The translations under genes were made by a program, and so were the position numbers. From Liriodendron chinense (lineage: Eukaryota > Streptophyta > Magnoliopsida > Magnoliales > Magnoliaceae), in assembly GCA_003013855.2 (NCBI GenBank), contig ML058526.1:1302001-1366000 (forward strand): 64,000 nucleotides of DNA, read 5' to 3'. The notes under the pieces are model-generated. The model was not told the DNA's origin. It ran no database searches and saw only the letters and a list, made by a program, of their open reading frames with translations. Shown one piece after another: positions 10,184 to 21,740 of this stretch. Positions within the stretch are counted from its first letter, which is position 1; the number at the start of each line of letters is the position of its first letter.

Positions 10184-11904
10184 ATGGCACCAGGTGGGAG
10201 ATCAGGTCGTTCGCGCACTGGATCTACCCCTTCCACCAGTGATGCGACGCAGACAGCATCGACGTCGCACGGTGCATCACAGTCATCTGATCCTTCGGAT
10301 CAGCATACACCGGGCACTGCATGTAAGTCTAGACATTTATTTAGTGATTTCTGTTTATATTGTTACTTACATATATCTTTTCGCAGCAGCATCTTCTACC
10401 AGCCGACGAGGACGTGGACCCAGGCGTGGGTTAGTTTTAGAGCGACTTACGCGTGAGGGTAGGGTGGCGGTAGAGTTCCCACAGGACTGCTTTAGACCTG
10501 TTGGGGACAGTGCCAGACTGTTTACGTCTGAGGTCGGTGTCCTATGCCGATCTCTGATCCCCGCCACCACCCCCCGTTGGACTGACGTGACAGATGATGT
10601 GCGACAGCTCATCCGTCAGCGCCTTCAGGTAAAGTTTAGTAAATTGAAATTTTCTTTTGTGAAAGTTCATTTACGGTTAAGTCCTATTGTTAATAAGTTT
10701 ATTGCCTTAATTTATTATTTACGAAACTGCAAGATAAATTTGAATTCGATTTGAATGTTCCCTACATTTCTTATGCCGTCGACGACATGATTAGAGAGTG
10801 GTTCAAGGAGTACCGCGGAGAGTTGCACCAGCGGTACAAGCGGTGCAGGACACACGATAAGGCCGTACTGTCCGCACCGCCACACGTTACTACAGACGAT
10901 TGGCGGATACTCTGCGAGAGATTTTCGTCGGAGGCTTTTCAGGTAATATTTACATGTACGATATCTTACGGTAACAATTAAATTCGTAATTAATTTCGCA
11001 ATTAATAGAAATGTATTTTGTATAATGTGTTCAGAAGAGGAGTAGAATAAATTCTGCGAACAGGGAAAAGTTACAAGTGAACTACGTAGCTGGTTCAAAG
11101 TCATTTGTACAACATCGTTACGACATGGTAAGAAATTATTGATGATTATTAAGTTAATATATTATTTTGATTGGCATTTATTATAAGTCTTTTTTTCTTT
11201 CGATTGCGCAGCGAGATTCTGTTACCGGCCAGGAGCCTGGACCAGTAGACCTCTACAGAGAGACTCACTGTCAGCAGGCGACGGGATCTTGGGTTCATCC
11301 TAGAGCCAGTGAGCATTAGGTAAAAATCTTTACTTTATAAAATTTAATTACGCATTGATTGATAATAATGTCATTCATGTCATTTTTTATGAAATTTCAT
11401 ATCTTTTCATTACAGGCGGCGATGGACACCATACGCAGTCAGCCCACTCCTGATGGTAGTCAGCAGAGTGAGACAGAAATCCTGAGCGAGGTGTTTGGCA
11501 CCCGTTCTGGATATGTGCGTGGGCTTGGCCATGGTGCCAAGCTCATGGCACAAACTAGAGCTGGCTCCAGTCAATCCGTAGCTGGTGAGAGCGCTCAACG
11601 CCGAGCTGATATCGTAGAGAGAGAGGTTCAGCAGCTATAGGTCGTCGTCAATGAGATTCGAGAGCAGCTGGAGAGGCAGAGAGAGGAGCAGAGGCGTAGG
11701 GAGGAGGAGGAGGAGCAGAGGCGTAGGGAGGAGGAGCAGAGGCGACGGGAGGAGGAGGAGAGGCGACGGGAAGAGCAGGAGAGGAGGATCGAGGAGTTGC
11801 GGCAGGAAGCGGCAGGAGCATGAGCGACGGATGCAGGAGATGTTTCAGGCTCTCGTTGCACGCCTTGGCGCCGATGCCCCGCCACCTCCGCCTTCATCTT
11901 CCTG
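10184..11904 (+). pseudogene. CACTA second gene, Transposase_24-like (multi-exon relic)
   Basis: Exons read from the sequence: 10184-10322 (MAPGGRSGRSRTGS, Ser/Thr-rich), 10387-10628 (RRGRGPRRGLVLERL, VEFPQDCFRPVGD), about 10735-10942 (DLNVPY, REWFKEYRGELHQRYK), 11035-11127, 11212-11300 and 11416-11904. Introns start GT and end AG at the first, fourth and fifth junctions, with the exon 1/2 and 4/5 frames continuous. The last exon has GTRSGYVRGLGHGAK, then a long Arg/Glu-rich coiled coil (about 11690-11810) and a proline-rich end. In-frame TAG codons near 11299 and at 11638 and a frameshift near 11815 inactivate it. Such proteins accompany tnp2 in En/Spm elements and are thought to bind subterminal repeats. 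Confidence 0.8.
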
Positions 11905-12117
11905 ATTATTTTTTCTACTATACAACTTTTAACTTATAAGTATTTGTGTGTTGATGAATATTGTTTGTTTGTGGATGTGGAATGGATTATTTGTGTATGG
12001 ATGGTGTAGTTTCTGTTTATTCATATGTATGTGGATGTGAATAGGAGAAAAATGTATAGGTTTCTTTACAGGTGTATATCAGGAATTTTCCTGAATTTTG
12101 AAAACAAATTAAATCGG

Positions 12118-12577
12118 GACAGGGCAAACTTTTACCGACGAAATAATTCGTAGGTAAAAAACTGTAAAAAAAATTTTACCGACGAATTTTTTCGTCAGTA
12201 ATAAAATTTGAAAAAACTTCTACCGACGAAATATTTCGTCGGTAAAAGTTTCACATTTTATTACCGACGAAATAATCTGTCGGTAAAATTTTTTTACATC
12301 TTTTTACCTACGAATTATTTCGTCGGTAAAAGTTTTTTCACCGACGTATCATTTTTATCTCCGACAAAAATTCATATGTTTTCCCGACGAATTTTTTTGT
12401 CGGTAATGGTTTTATTATTACCTACGAAAAATTATTTCGTCGGTAAAAACCTTTACCGACGGCCTTTCTGCGACGATGTTAGCCGCGAAAAATTTCATCG
12501 GGAAAAATATTTCCCGATGAAATTTTACTGATTCCCGACAAAATGATTCATCGGTAAAAATGGAATTTCTTGTAGTG
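12118..12577 (+). repeat. CACTA subterminal palindrome array and right terminal repeat
   Basis: About ten near-palindromes of the form TTACCGACGAAATATTTCGTCGGTAA follow one another every ~40 bases. They end in TCATCGGTAAAAATGG and the terminus TTTCTTGTAGTG (12566-12577). Dense subterminal repeats are where En/Spm transposition proteins bind. The dyads are diverged from each other but keep the CCGACGAA/TTCGTCGG arms. Confidence 0.9.
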
Positions 12578-12623
12578 TCAAGCTGAATATAACAAGACTA
12601 ATTCTCTGAAAATAGATGGGTTC

Positions 12624-13763
12624 ATGCAAGAGCAATTGAAATTTAATCAAAATTCAACTCAAGCCATCAATGACTTGAAAACCTCAATGGCTAGAGTTGA
12701 ATCGCACCTCAGTGTTAGGGAGAAAGGCACAATTCCTGCCCAACCACTTCCTAACCCAATGACCCAATTTGAGATACAAGATGCAAGCTCATCCTCCCAA
12801 CACACGGAGCATGTTCAATCTATCACCACTTTGAGAAGTGGGAAAATAATCGATAAATCTAATCTGGTGAAGGCCCCAAAGTCTAATGATTCGAAAATTC
12901 CCAAAGAGGATGATAGCCCGAACAACACCCCACAAAAGAAAGAACCGAAAAGGCAATACAAGTCGGTTGCCCCGTTTCCCCAAAGGTTGATTTCACCTAA
13001 ACCTTTAGACAAAAACCTGGAAATTTTAGAAGTTTTTAAGCAAGTGAAGATCAACATCCCATTGTTGGATGCCATAAAGCAAATACCATCCTATGCCAAA
13101 TTTCTAAAAGAATTGTGTACGGTCAAAAGGAAACACAATGTTTACAACAAAATACTTTTGACTGAGAATTTGAGTGCTATTATAAAACAAGAAGTGCCCC
13201 AAAAATACAAGGATTCAGGTAGTCCAACCATCTCATGCATCACAGGAGATTACCGGATTAAACAAGCATTACTTGATTTAGGGACAAGTGTTAACCTCAT
13301 TCCATACTCGGTTTACGAACAACTTGGGTTAGGTGAATTGAAACCCACCAAAACCACACTCCAACTTGCTGATAGATCAATTCGTATATTGAGAGGAGTG
13401 ATTGAGGATGTCTTAGTCCAAGTGGATAAATTCTACTACCCAGTAGACTTTATTGTCTTGGATACACATCCCGTGATAGGCACTGGTGCTCAAATTCCCG
13501 TCATACTTGGTCGCCCTTTTCTAGCCACTTCAAATGCTATTAGCAATTGTAGAAACGGGCTTGTACAAATGTCTTTTGGAAATATGACACTTGAGCTGAA
13601 CATATTTGATTTATGCAAACAACCACGGGAAGTTGATGATGAGATCCACGAGATAAATTTGATTGAATCATTCGTGGAGGATACATTCCCTTTGGCATTA
13701 TATTCCGACCCCTTGGAGGCATGTGTGGCCCACTCTCATGAGATAAATGATGACACAATATGA
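12624..13763 (+). pseudogene. Athila gag C-terminus and aspartic protease
   Basis: The 379-residue frame covers the linker after the gag zinc knuckle (TTLRSGKIIDKS near residue 70) and the VKINIPLLDAIKQIPSYAKF block (about 145-165). A retropepsin-like domain follows (about 200-310) with LLDLGTSVNLIPYSVYEQLG at the active site. The usual DxGAS loop reads D-L-G-T-S. The frame ends in TGA at 13761-13763, yet the same frame continues as recognisable polyprotein beyond it, so this is a premature stop. The copy at 26516-27399 on the other strand is a close relative. Confidence 0.85.
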
Positions 13764-15597
13764 GAGATGGATGCCATTTTAGATGTGATGTTGGTACTTG
13801 ATAACAAAAGATGGAGGGCACTATTTGAACCGTTACCCTTAAACGAGAACAAGCCCCTCCCATCCAATATCAAGGCACCAACACTCGACCTAAAACCATT
13901 ACCAAGTGAGTTGAAATACGTATATTTAGATTGAGATGAGACATATCTGGTGGTGATTTCTTCCCACTTGGATAAGGAACAAGAGCGTAGGCTAATAGCC
14001 ACTCTAATAGAGCATAAGAGTGCCATTGGATGGTCGATTGCGGATCTCAAAGGCATAGACCCACTGATTTGTACTCATCGCATATACCTTGAGGAGAATG
14101 CGAAGACATCTAGGCAACCACAAAGACAACTCAATCCAAACATGAAGGATGTGGTTAAGGCCGAATTGGTGAAACTATTGGATGTGGGTATCATTTACCT
14201 AATATCTGATAGTTAATGGGTGAGCCCAACTCAAGTGGTGCCTAAGAAATCTGGAATAACCATCGTAACTAATGCCAATAATGAACTCGTACCAACTAGA
14301 GTCACTACCGGTTGGAGAATGTGCATTGACTACAGGAAGCTAAATACAGTTACGAGGAAAGACCACTTCCCCCTACCGTTTGTTGATCAAATTTTAGAAA
14401 GGTTGGCGGGTCATTCCCATTTTTGCTTCCTTGATGGCTATTCAAGGTACAACCAAATAGAGATCGCCCTAGAGGACCAAGAGAAAACAACATTCACATG
14501 TCCATTTGGTACTTTTGCCTATCGAAGGATGCCATTTGGACTATGTAATGCCCCTGCCACTTTTCAACGTTGTATGTTGAGTATTTTTTCTGATATAGTG
14601 GGGACAATTCTTGAAGTCTTCATGGATGATTTCTCGATATTTGGTTGTAGCTTTGATGAGTGGCTTATGCACTTGAAATCTGTGTTGAAAAGATGTGAAG
14701 AGAAGAACCTTGTGTTGAATTGGGAGAAATGTCCCTTCATGGTTCAAAAGGGAATTGTACTTGGTCACATCGTCTCACAAAACGGAATTGAGGTGGACAA
14801 AGCGAAAATCGATCTTATCTCTAACCTTCCACCACCCAAGAGCATACGAGATGTGCGGTCCTTTTTGGGACATGCCGAATTTTATAGACGGTTCATAAAG
14901 GACTTTGGTTCACTCTCTCGTCCTTTATGTAACCTACTTCAAAAGGAGAACTCATTCGAGTGGAATGAAGATTCTCAAAATGCCTTTACCAAACTCAAAG
15001 GTATGTTGACATATGCTCCCATAATGTAACCACCTGATTGGAGCCTTCCTTTTGAAATTGTGTGCGATGCAAGCGACTATGCTATTGGGGCTGTGCTAGG
15101 CCAAAGAAAAGAGAAGAAGTCATGTGTTATCTACTATGCAAGTAGAACCTTAAACTCAGGCCCAAACAAACTACACTACTACAGAAAAAGAACTTTTAGC
15201 CGTAGTTTTTGCCTTGGATAAGTTTAGGTCCTACTTGATTGGAGCCAAGTTCATCATATTCACGGACCATGCCGCACTTAAGTACCTTCTCTCAAAGAAG
15301 GATGCTAAGCCATGGTTGTTAAGATGGATCATCCTAGTCCAAGAATTTGACATAGAAATACATGATAAGAAAGGAGTAGAAAATGTAGTGGCTGACCATC
15401 TATCTCAACTTGTTCTCACCGATTCTCCTGAGACGATCGCGATCAATGACATGTTCCCTGATGAACAACTTTTTAAAGTCTCCCAATTGCCTTGGTATGT
15501 GGATATTGCTAATTATCTTGCTACAGGTACAACTCCAACACATTGGAAAAAGCAAGATAGAGATAAGTTCCTCAACGAGGTGAGTAAATTCCTATGA
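13764..15597 (+). pseudogene. Athila reverse transcriptase and RNase H (broken)
   Basis: It continues the frame of the protease after TGA (13761), with further stops near 13932 and at 14214. RT blocks visible: WRMCIDYRKLNTVTRKDHFP, FCFLDGYSRYNQIEIA, RRMPFGLCNAPATFQRCM and the catalytic FMDD box (EVFMDDFSIFG). The connection region reads RDVRSFLGHAEFYRRFIKDF. The frame stops at 15029; RNase H resumes as FEIVCDASDYAIGAVLG, then shifts frame to 15214 (FTDHAALKYLL, VVADHLSQL). Several stops and a frameshift make it non-functional. Confidence 0.9.
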
Positions 15598-16740
15598 GAC
15601 GATCCTTACTTATTCAAGTATTGTCCCGATCAAATTATAAGGAGATGTGTGCCGGATGATGCGTAACACAGTATCATCTCCTTTTGTTATTCTCAGGCTT
15701 GTGGTGGACACTTTTCGGCTAAGAAGACCACCGCCAAAATTCTGTAATGTGGGTTTTATTGGCCCACTATGTTCAAGGACACCCATGAGTTTTGTAAAAC
15801 ATATGAGCCTTGTTAGAATTGGGAGAAATCTCCCGTAGAAATATGATGTCACTCAATCCCATCTTACCAATCGAAATTTTTTATTGTTGGGGCATCGATT
15901 TCATGGGTCCATTCCCATCTTCTTTTGGAAATGTATATATCTTGCTTGGCGTCGACTATGTGTCCAAATGGGTCGAGGCGATCCCATGCCGAAATAATGA
16001 CCATAAAACAGTCATTCATTTCTTAAAAGAGAATATTCTTTCTCGGTTTGGAACACCTCGACTCATCATTAGTGATGGAGGGTCTCACTTTTGTAATCGC
16101 CCATTTGAAGCATTAATGAAGAAATATGGCGTAAATCACAAAGTGAGTACTCCCTATCACCCACAAACGAGTGGAAAAGCTGAGATATTCAATAGGGAGA
16201 TTAAACATATTTTGGAGAAAACGGTGAACACCGATTGCAAGGATTGGTCGCTTCGACCTACCGATGCACTGTGGGCTTACCGTACTGCTTTCAAGACCCC
16301 CATTGGAATGTCTCCCTATAGACTTGTCTATGAGAAAGCTTGTCACTTGCCCGTGGAGTTGGAACATAGGGTTTATTGGGCAATAAAGAAGATGAATTTT
16401 GATTCAGACAAAGCTAGCTCGTTGCGCAAACTTCAATTGAATGAACTTGCGGAACTCTGGAACGAAGCATATGAAAATGCGAGAAGTTACAAGGACAAGA
16501 CGAAGGTATACCATGATAAGAACATTCTTCGTAAGACTTTCACGATTAGTCAAAAAGTTCTTGTGTATAATTCTCATTTACACTTATTTTCGGGGAAATT
16601 GAGATCTCGATGGACCGGTCCCTACATTGTACAAACTGTCTACCCATATGGGACCGTCGAGTTGTTGAATCCAAGGAACGGCAATATCTTTAAAGCGAAT
16701 GGTCAGTGATTATAGCCGTTCTTTGAGAAGTTTTGTTCAG
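15598..16740 (+). pseudogene. Athila integrase (broken)
   Basis: A degraded HHCC zinc-finger region lies at 15600-15830 in several frames. The core runs at 15810-16709: YCWGIDFMGPFPSSFGN (first catalytic Asp), RLIISDGGSHFCNRPFE (second Asp) and TPYHPQTSGKAEIFNREIK (Glu). The lineage-typical C-terminus follows (LRSRWTGPYIVQTVYPYGTV). The catalytic D, D and E are all present, and the core frame is open for 299 codons. The fingers and the upstream frame are broken. Confidence 0.9.
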
Positions 16741-17922
16741 AAGGTATGTCCATACCTCTGACTGATCTTGTGTATCAAGATGTTTGATCTCCTAGTCTGA
16801 TGGAGGTATAGAGTAGTTAGGATTAGGATTGTGTTGCTTTTGTTTACTGTTTCATAGGTTTGTTAGAAGGAGGTAGAATTTCACTCCTCCCAAGTACTTT
16901 CATTCCTCACTCCCCTTATTTTAGAATTGCTCTCATGTTTTGCTCATTGCATATCTTTTACATTGAGGACAATGCAGGATTTGGTTGGGGGTGTAGGACC
17001 ACTAGGATAAATCTAGTGTTTTGTAACATCTTGAGCAATTAGGTAGGAACTTTTTCAATTTTTCAAAATTCAAAACTCCGTTGGAAAACTTTGCTTCTAT
17101 GCATTTGGGATGGTGTGAGTACAAGAAAAAGGAAAAGTAAAGTGAGTGAAGTTGAATATCTTGAGCAATCTCTAAGATACTAGTTTTATATGAGAATTCC
17201 CCTATTTTTATGATTGATAGAATTTCTAAACACTTTTACACCTAGTTCACATTACACGATTCTCACGCTTTGAAAGGATTATGTAGAATTGTGGGTTGAT
17301 TAAGTTTGCATTTGGGGTATTGAGAAACCAAGCCGGGGTACTTTGCCCATCCTTGTCCATGGGAAAATAACGAAAGATATGGATTTCTAAAAATCCTATC
17401 TAATGAAAAAGAAAACGGAAAGGAAGGATGAAAATATAGGAATGATGGAGAATATGGTGAAAAATTTCCAAAAGGGCTACCTATTACCAACCGGGGGATG
17501 GTCTACCCGTAACCAAAGCCGGAAATGGTATGTAATGTGAAAGCCGTCGGAAGGACGGTAAGGCAAATTCCTGTCATAAGGTCATAAGCTTGTTGTTGAT
17601 CTATACACCATTGAATCCATACCTTAAGTAATTCACAAGGTAATCCCGAAAATCTATGAGATGAATATTCACCGAGCACACTAGGTTAAATTGTTTGGAT
17701 TCTTCTATTTATCAGTCAATCAGCGGGAATTTCATATAAGTGCTTGTTATGTTATGAGAAGTCCAAGGTCTCAACTTCTATCACTAAGTTTTCCTGATTC
17801 TTGCACTCGCATATCATTAAGTATATAGAAGCATGGTTTCTGAAGGAGAGTTGGGTTTTGAAGAATGAAATTTGTCTCACACATGTTTTGCTCGGGACTA
17901 GCAAAATGCTGGTTGGGGGGTG
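16741..17922 (+). other. Athila 3' untranslated region with polypurine tract
   Basis: No coding signal. It includes a block (about 17328-17580: GCCGGGGTACTTTGCCCATCC, ACCAACCGGGGGATGGTCTACCC) that recurs at 19517-19760 and, inverted, at about 24890-25140, so the three elements share this tail. The tail ends CTCGGGACTAGCAAAATGCTGGTTGGGGGGTG. Confidence 0.75.
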
Positions 17923-19516
17923 TGTTGAGCTCTTAAATGTGCATATTCTAACCCCATTTTATCACTAACTATGCTTGAAATACATGATTAAAGACCCAAC
18001 TAATGCATGGTTTTGTGGATATATAATGAGAGAGAGGACTCATCAATTAAAGGCTTAAAGGCACTATTTATAAGCATTGAAGATCAAAAGACCAAGCATC
18101 AAAAGATGGAAGAAAGAAGCAAAGGATAGAAGAAAGAGATCAGAAGAAGACACTGAAGACCGGTCGTCCGATTGGTCGTCCATAGCCCAGGACCGGTCGT
18201 CCATAGCTCAGGACAGGTCGTCCGACTGGTCCGAACACTCAACAGAAGAGGCCACACTGCAGATCTTGCTAGACTATCTAAGACCGATTGTACGACCAGT
18301 CGTCCACTGCTCAGACCAGTCATGTGACCGGTCCTTGAATTAAATTTCTGGGGTCTGAAATTATGAAAACTCTCTGGTCGTTTTTTGCGATTTTGAGACC
18401 GGTCGTGCGACCGGTCGTCCAGGAGCTTAGACCGGTCGTGCGACCCGTCGTCTGCGTAACAGAGAGTGTTCCACAAGCTCCGATTTTCTCCACACAGTCC
18501 GGGATTTCTTGCGCAATCTGGAACCGTCCGCACTATTCTATAAAAGGGGACCTAGGGCTTCTTCCTAAGGCATCCTAGAAGAGATCTACGAAGGTGGGAG
18601 GCGGCGAAAGTCAGATTCGGAGTTCTAAAACTCCTAGTTTGTGTTTTCTAGTTTTATGTTTTTAGTTGTTTTCATGCTTCCTTGGATCATGAACAGCTAA
18701 ACCTTTTAGCTAGGGCTAAGAGGTGAAGCTTATAGTGAATCTGAAATGCTTTAATTCGTTTTGTTTTGATTTCAAGTTGGAATTATTGAAGAACAATGGT
18801 TTATAGAAGTTTGAATAAAGTTCTAAGTAGTTTTTCTTAATCTTATTATGGCTCATGGATGTTTGAAAGAATTGCTTTAGTTCTTAATTGTTTTGCATAG
18901 TTTTAAACCTGTATGCTTCGAGGAATCGGATTCAATATGCTCTAGACTTGAATTTTCATGTGGGAACTTCAACCAAAGTTCTACACTTTTGTTCTATTTC
19001 TAAATTATGTGTTGATTGTACATGTGATTTGAATGAAGTTCAAATCATGATCTAGTTATGCTTTGTGACAGAGTTTAATGATGATTGTGATTGTGATCTT
19101 AATCTATTGGAACTAAGATTGACTTATGCAATTGAGTGTGCTCAAGTCCTAACTTTAATTGAGGGAATCGTGTTTATAATCACACATATGATAGATTAAT
19201 TGTTTTTATCGCTCTATCATCCGGCTAAATAGGACTTAATTTCGATTCTAGTTGAGAAAGTAAGAAACCACATCGAATTGAGCATTAAGGATTGCTACAA
19301 GTGGATCCTTGAACCCCTAGTGCCTTTTATTAATTGATTACCTTCAGTTTAGTTTAATAGCATCTATCTACATCAATCTATTTAAATCTGTTTAGTTAGT
19401 TCTTCAGTAGAAACCATTAGAAGTGTTTTGTGAATTCCTACACAAGTCCCTGTGGATCGACTTCGGTCTTACCGAGATTATTACTGCATCGCAACCCTAC
19501 ACTTGGGGAAGCGAAT
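17923..19516 (+). mobile_element. Athila LTR 1 (3' LTR)
   Basis: It starts TGTTGAGCTC after the polypurine tract and ends CTTGGGGAAGCGAAT. A TATAAAAG box lies at 18539-18546, preceded at 18158-18462 by an array of ACCGGTCGT dyads. The closing part (GTGGATCGACTTCGGTCTTACCGAGATTATTACTGC) is shared by all Athila-type LTRs in the window. The last base(s) are changed from the expected GCGAACA. Confidence 0.85.
18158..18462 (+). repeat. ACCGGTCGT dyad array in LTR U3
   Basis: At least ten copies or near-copies of GACCGGTCGT/GACCAGTCGT, many paired as ACCGGTCGTGCGACCGGTCG, lie 80-380 bp upstream of the TATA box. Related arrays occupy the same place in LTRs 3, 4 and 5. Confidence 0.85.
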
Positions 19517-20113
19517 AGCCGAGGAACTTTGTCCATCCATGTGCATGTGAAATAAGAGAAAAGAATGAAAGATATGAATTTTCAAAAATCATATCTAAAG
19601 TATGGAAAAAGAGAATGAGGATATGGTATTTATTGAATATTTGTGAAATTTTTTTAAAATGACTACTTATTACCAACCAGGGAATGGTCTACCCGTAACC
19701 AAAGCTGGAAATGGGAAGTAGTGTGACAGCCATCAAAGGAACAGTAAGGCAAATTCTTGTCATAGTCAATTGGTTAATTTTGTACACTTTTAGATCTTTT
19801 ATTTAACTGATTTATGAAGAAGGTAATCCTAGAAAGCTATGAGATGTATATGCACAATGCACACTAGACCTTACATGTTCAGATTCGTCTATTTACCAAT
19901 AAATTGGTGGGGATTCTATGTGAACATTTATTATGTTTGGAAAGCTTAGGACTTCAATTTCTTATTATTTAGCTTTTCTGAATTTTGCACTTATATGTCT
20001 TAAAATTTATAGAAGCATAGTTTCTAAGAGAGAGTTGAGTTTTCAGAAAGATGGATTATTTCACTCTTGTTTTGCTCGGGACTAGTAAAATGATGGTTGG
20101 GGGGGGGGGGGGG
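19517..20113 (+). mobile_element. 3' tail of a second Athila-type element
   Basis: It matches the 3' untranslated region at 17330-17922 in order and orientation (AACTTTGTCCATCC, TACCAACCAGGGAATGGTCTACCC, CTCGGGACTAGTAAAATGATGG). It ends in an expanded polypurine tract with 15 consecutive G (20099-20113) directly before the next LTR. LTR 1 therefore sits inside this second element's tail. Confidence 0.75.
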
Positions 20114-21657
20114 TGTTGAGCTTCTAATTTATACATATTCTAACCCTTATCATCACACATTATGCATGATTTACGTGTTTAAAGTCCAAACTAATACATG
20201 TTTTTATGTTTACAGTAATGAGAGAAGGACTTCACCAAGATAATGCTTAAAGACACTTCTTAATATACATTAAAGACCAAATGAAAGAAGCAAGGAGAAG
20301 AGGAAAAGAAAAGAAGAAGACTCAACCTGGTCGATTGATCGATTGACCTGGCTGATTGATCGCCAGGGTGATCGATTGATCCACTGGCCAGACCGATTGA
20401 TCGGTCACATTACATGCATTGTTGGACTGAAGGATGGACCATCAATTCATCGGTTTCCCAAACCGATTGATCACTCATGAGGCAGGAATTCCAGATTGGT
20501 TGCTGGACAGAAAAGAGCTTCATCGATTGATCGACCAACCCTAGGTGATCAATCGCCCATGCCATCAGAAGTCCAAATTTTTTAAGGATTGCTGCTAAAC
20601 TCTCTGGACACTTTTTGGTCAGGGTGATCAATCACCTAAACACCTGCAATTAATCGACCACTAGCAAAATATATTTTTTATAGCTAGATTACAGGTGCGA
20701 TTGATCGCCCAGCCCAAGTGATCAATTGATAATGCGATAAGTCCAGAAATTTCTAATTCTGGTCCAATTTTCTCTGCGCAAGTGCGTAAGTTTTACACAA
20801 TTTCTCGAATATTCTGTGATGCTGGGGCTTGAAGGCTATAAAAGGACTCCTTTAATTTGATCTAAGTGCATCCTAGAAGAGATTGAAAGTCATAAAAGGT
20901 GAATGAAAGCTTCGTGGAGCATCTGCAACTCCGATTTTTTTAGTTTTTATGTTTTTTTAGTTTCTCTTTTAATTCTAGTTGTAGTATGACAATGCTCGGC
21001 TAGAACCTCTTAGCTAAGGTTAAGAGGTGAAGCTTGTAGCCAATTCTCATGTTTAATTCTTTTTAATTCAAGTTTATTTTACTTCAAGTTGGATATTTGA
21101 ATGTTCTAGTTTGAATAAAGTTGGTATTTTTAGGAGTTTTATGAGAGTTCATGTACTCCAGACATGAGTTCCTTGTAATTCTCTGAGATTGCCATATTGG
21201 GATTGATTTGATTCGAATTGTGGTAACCCTTGAGCATGTCATAGTCTCCTAGCATGGCTATTACTCCGAAGGTTACATATTTGAAGTCAATGTGCTCAAA
21301 TAGAACTAAAACTTGATTTCCTAACTTAAGTGGGATTATATGTGCTTGAATGCTTTATCTTCTAACTAGATGAGAGATAGAACTTCGAATCTAGTTGTGT
21401 TTTATGCTTGGATGAATGAATTGACATGGGATTGCTACAAGCGGATCCTTAAAAGCCTTAGTTTTGGTTCTCATAATATCATATTTTCCTTTCTAAGTTG
21501 CTGTTTAGTCTTAGTTCTTATGATTGAAATCCTAAAGTGTTCTTAATTGAAGTTGCTTGAATAAATTAGGGTTGTTTACCTAATTCCCTGTGGATCAACC
21601 TCGGTCTTACTAAGATTATTACTACATCACTAGCCTTGCACTTGAGGCGAGCGAACA
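20114..21657 (+). mobile_element. Athila LTR 2 (3' LTR)
   Basis: 1544 bp, TGTTGAGCTTC to GCGAACA, with TATAAAAGG at 20837-20845. In place of the ACCGGTCG array, this LTR carries GATCGATTGATCG-type dyads at 20330-20710. Tat-type gag sequence follows immediately. Confidence 0.85.
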
Positions 21658-21740
21658 GCTGCCCCATGCATCTTCACATTTTGCTCTTCCTCCTTCACAT
21701 GGTACATAGGATTGACCCACTACAAGTCGAGTAAGACCTC

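Larger units (their letters stand above)
7690..12577 (+). mobile_element. decayed En/Spm (CACTA) DNA transposon
   Basis: Coding relics run in the usual CACTA order: a Transpos_assoc exon (7698-8258), tnp2 (9449-10120) and a Transposase_24-like gene (10184-11904). A palindromic subterminal array follows, ending TTTCTTGTAGTG at 12577, the inverse of the canonical CACTACAAGAAA terminus. The next three bases, TCA, are the only candidate target duplication. The matching left terminus is absent upstream, so the left border given here is the first coding signal and the 140-bp satellite may belong to the element. The right end abuts Athila gag sequence, suggesting insertion into or next to that element. 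Confidence 0.85.
12581..17922 (+). mobile_element. Athila-type Ty3 retrotransposon, internal region
   Basis: Gag C-terminus, protease, reverse transcriptase, RNase H and integrase follow in Ty3 order, mostly in one reading frame broken by stops. A non-coding tail and a polypurine tract (GGTTGGGGGGTG, 17911-17922) then meet the 3' LTR. The 5' LTR and N-terminal gag are missing: the left edge is the CACTA terminus. Wording such as VKINIPLLDAIKQIPSYAKF is characteristic of the Athila lineage. No envelope-like ORF is seen between integrase and the LTR. Confidence 0.85.

Noticed and set aside
12118..12577. CRISPR-like look of evenly spaced palindromes
   Set aside because: Units are ~40 bp dyads without distinct spacers, in a plant, next to a CACTA terminus; they are subterminal transposon repeats.
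18099..18533. Long ORFs across the ACCGGTCGT array (both strands)
   Set aside because: The codons RSSD/TTGP are produced by the repeated dyad; the same occurs at 23913-24380 and 30083-30385.
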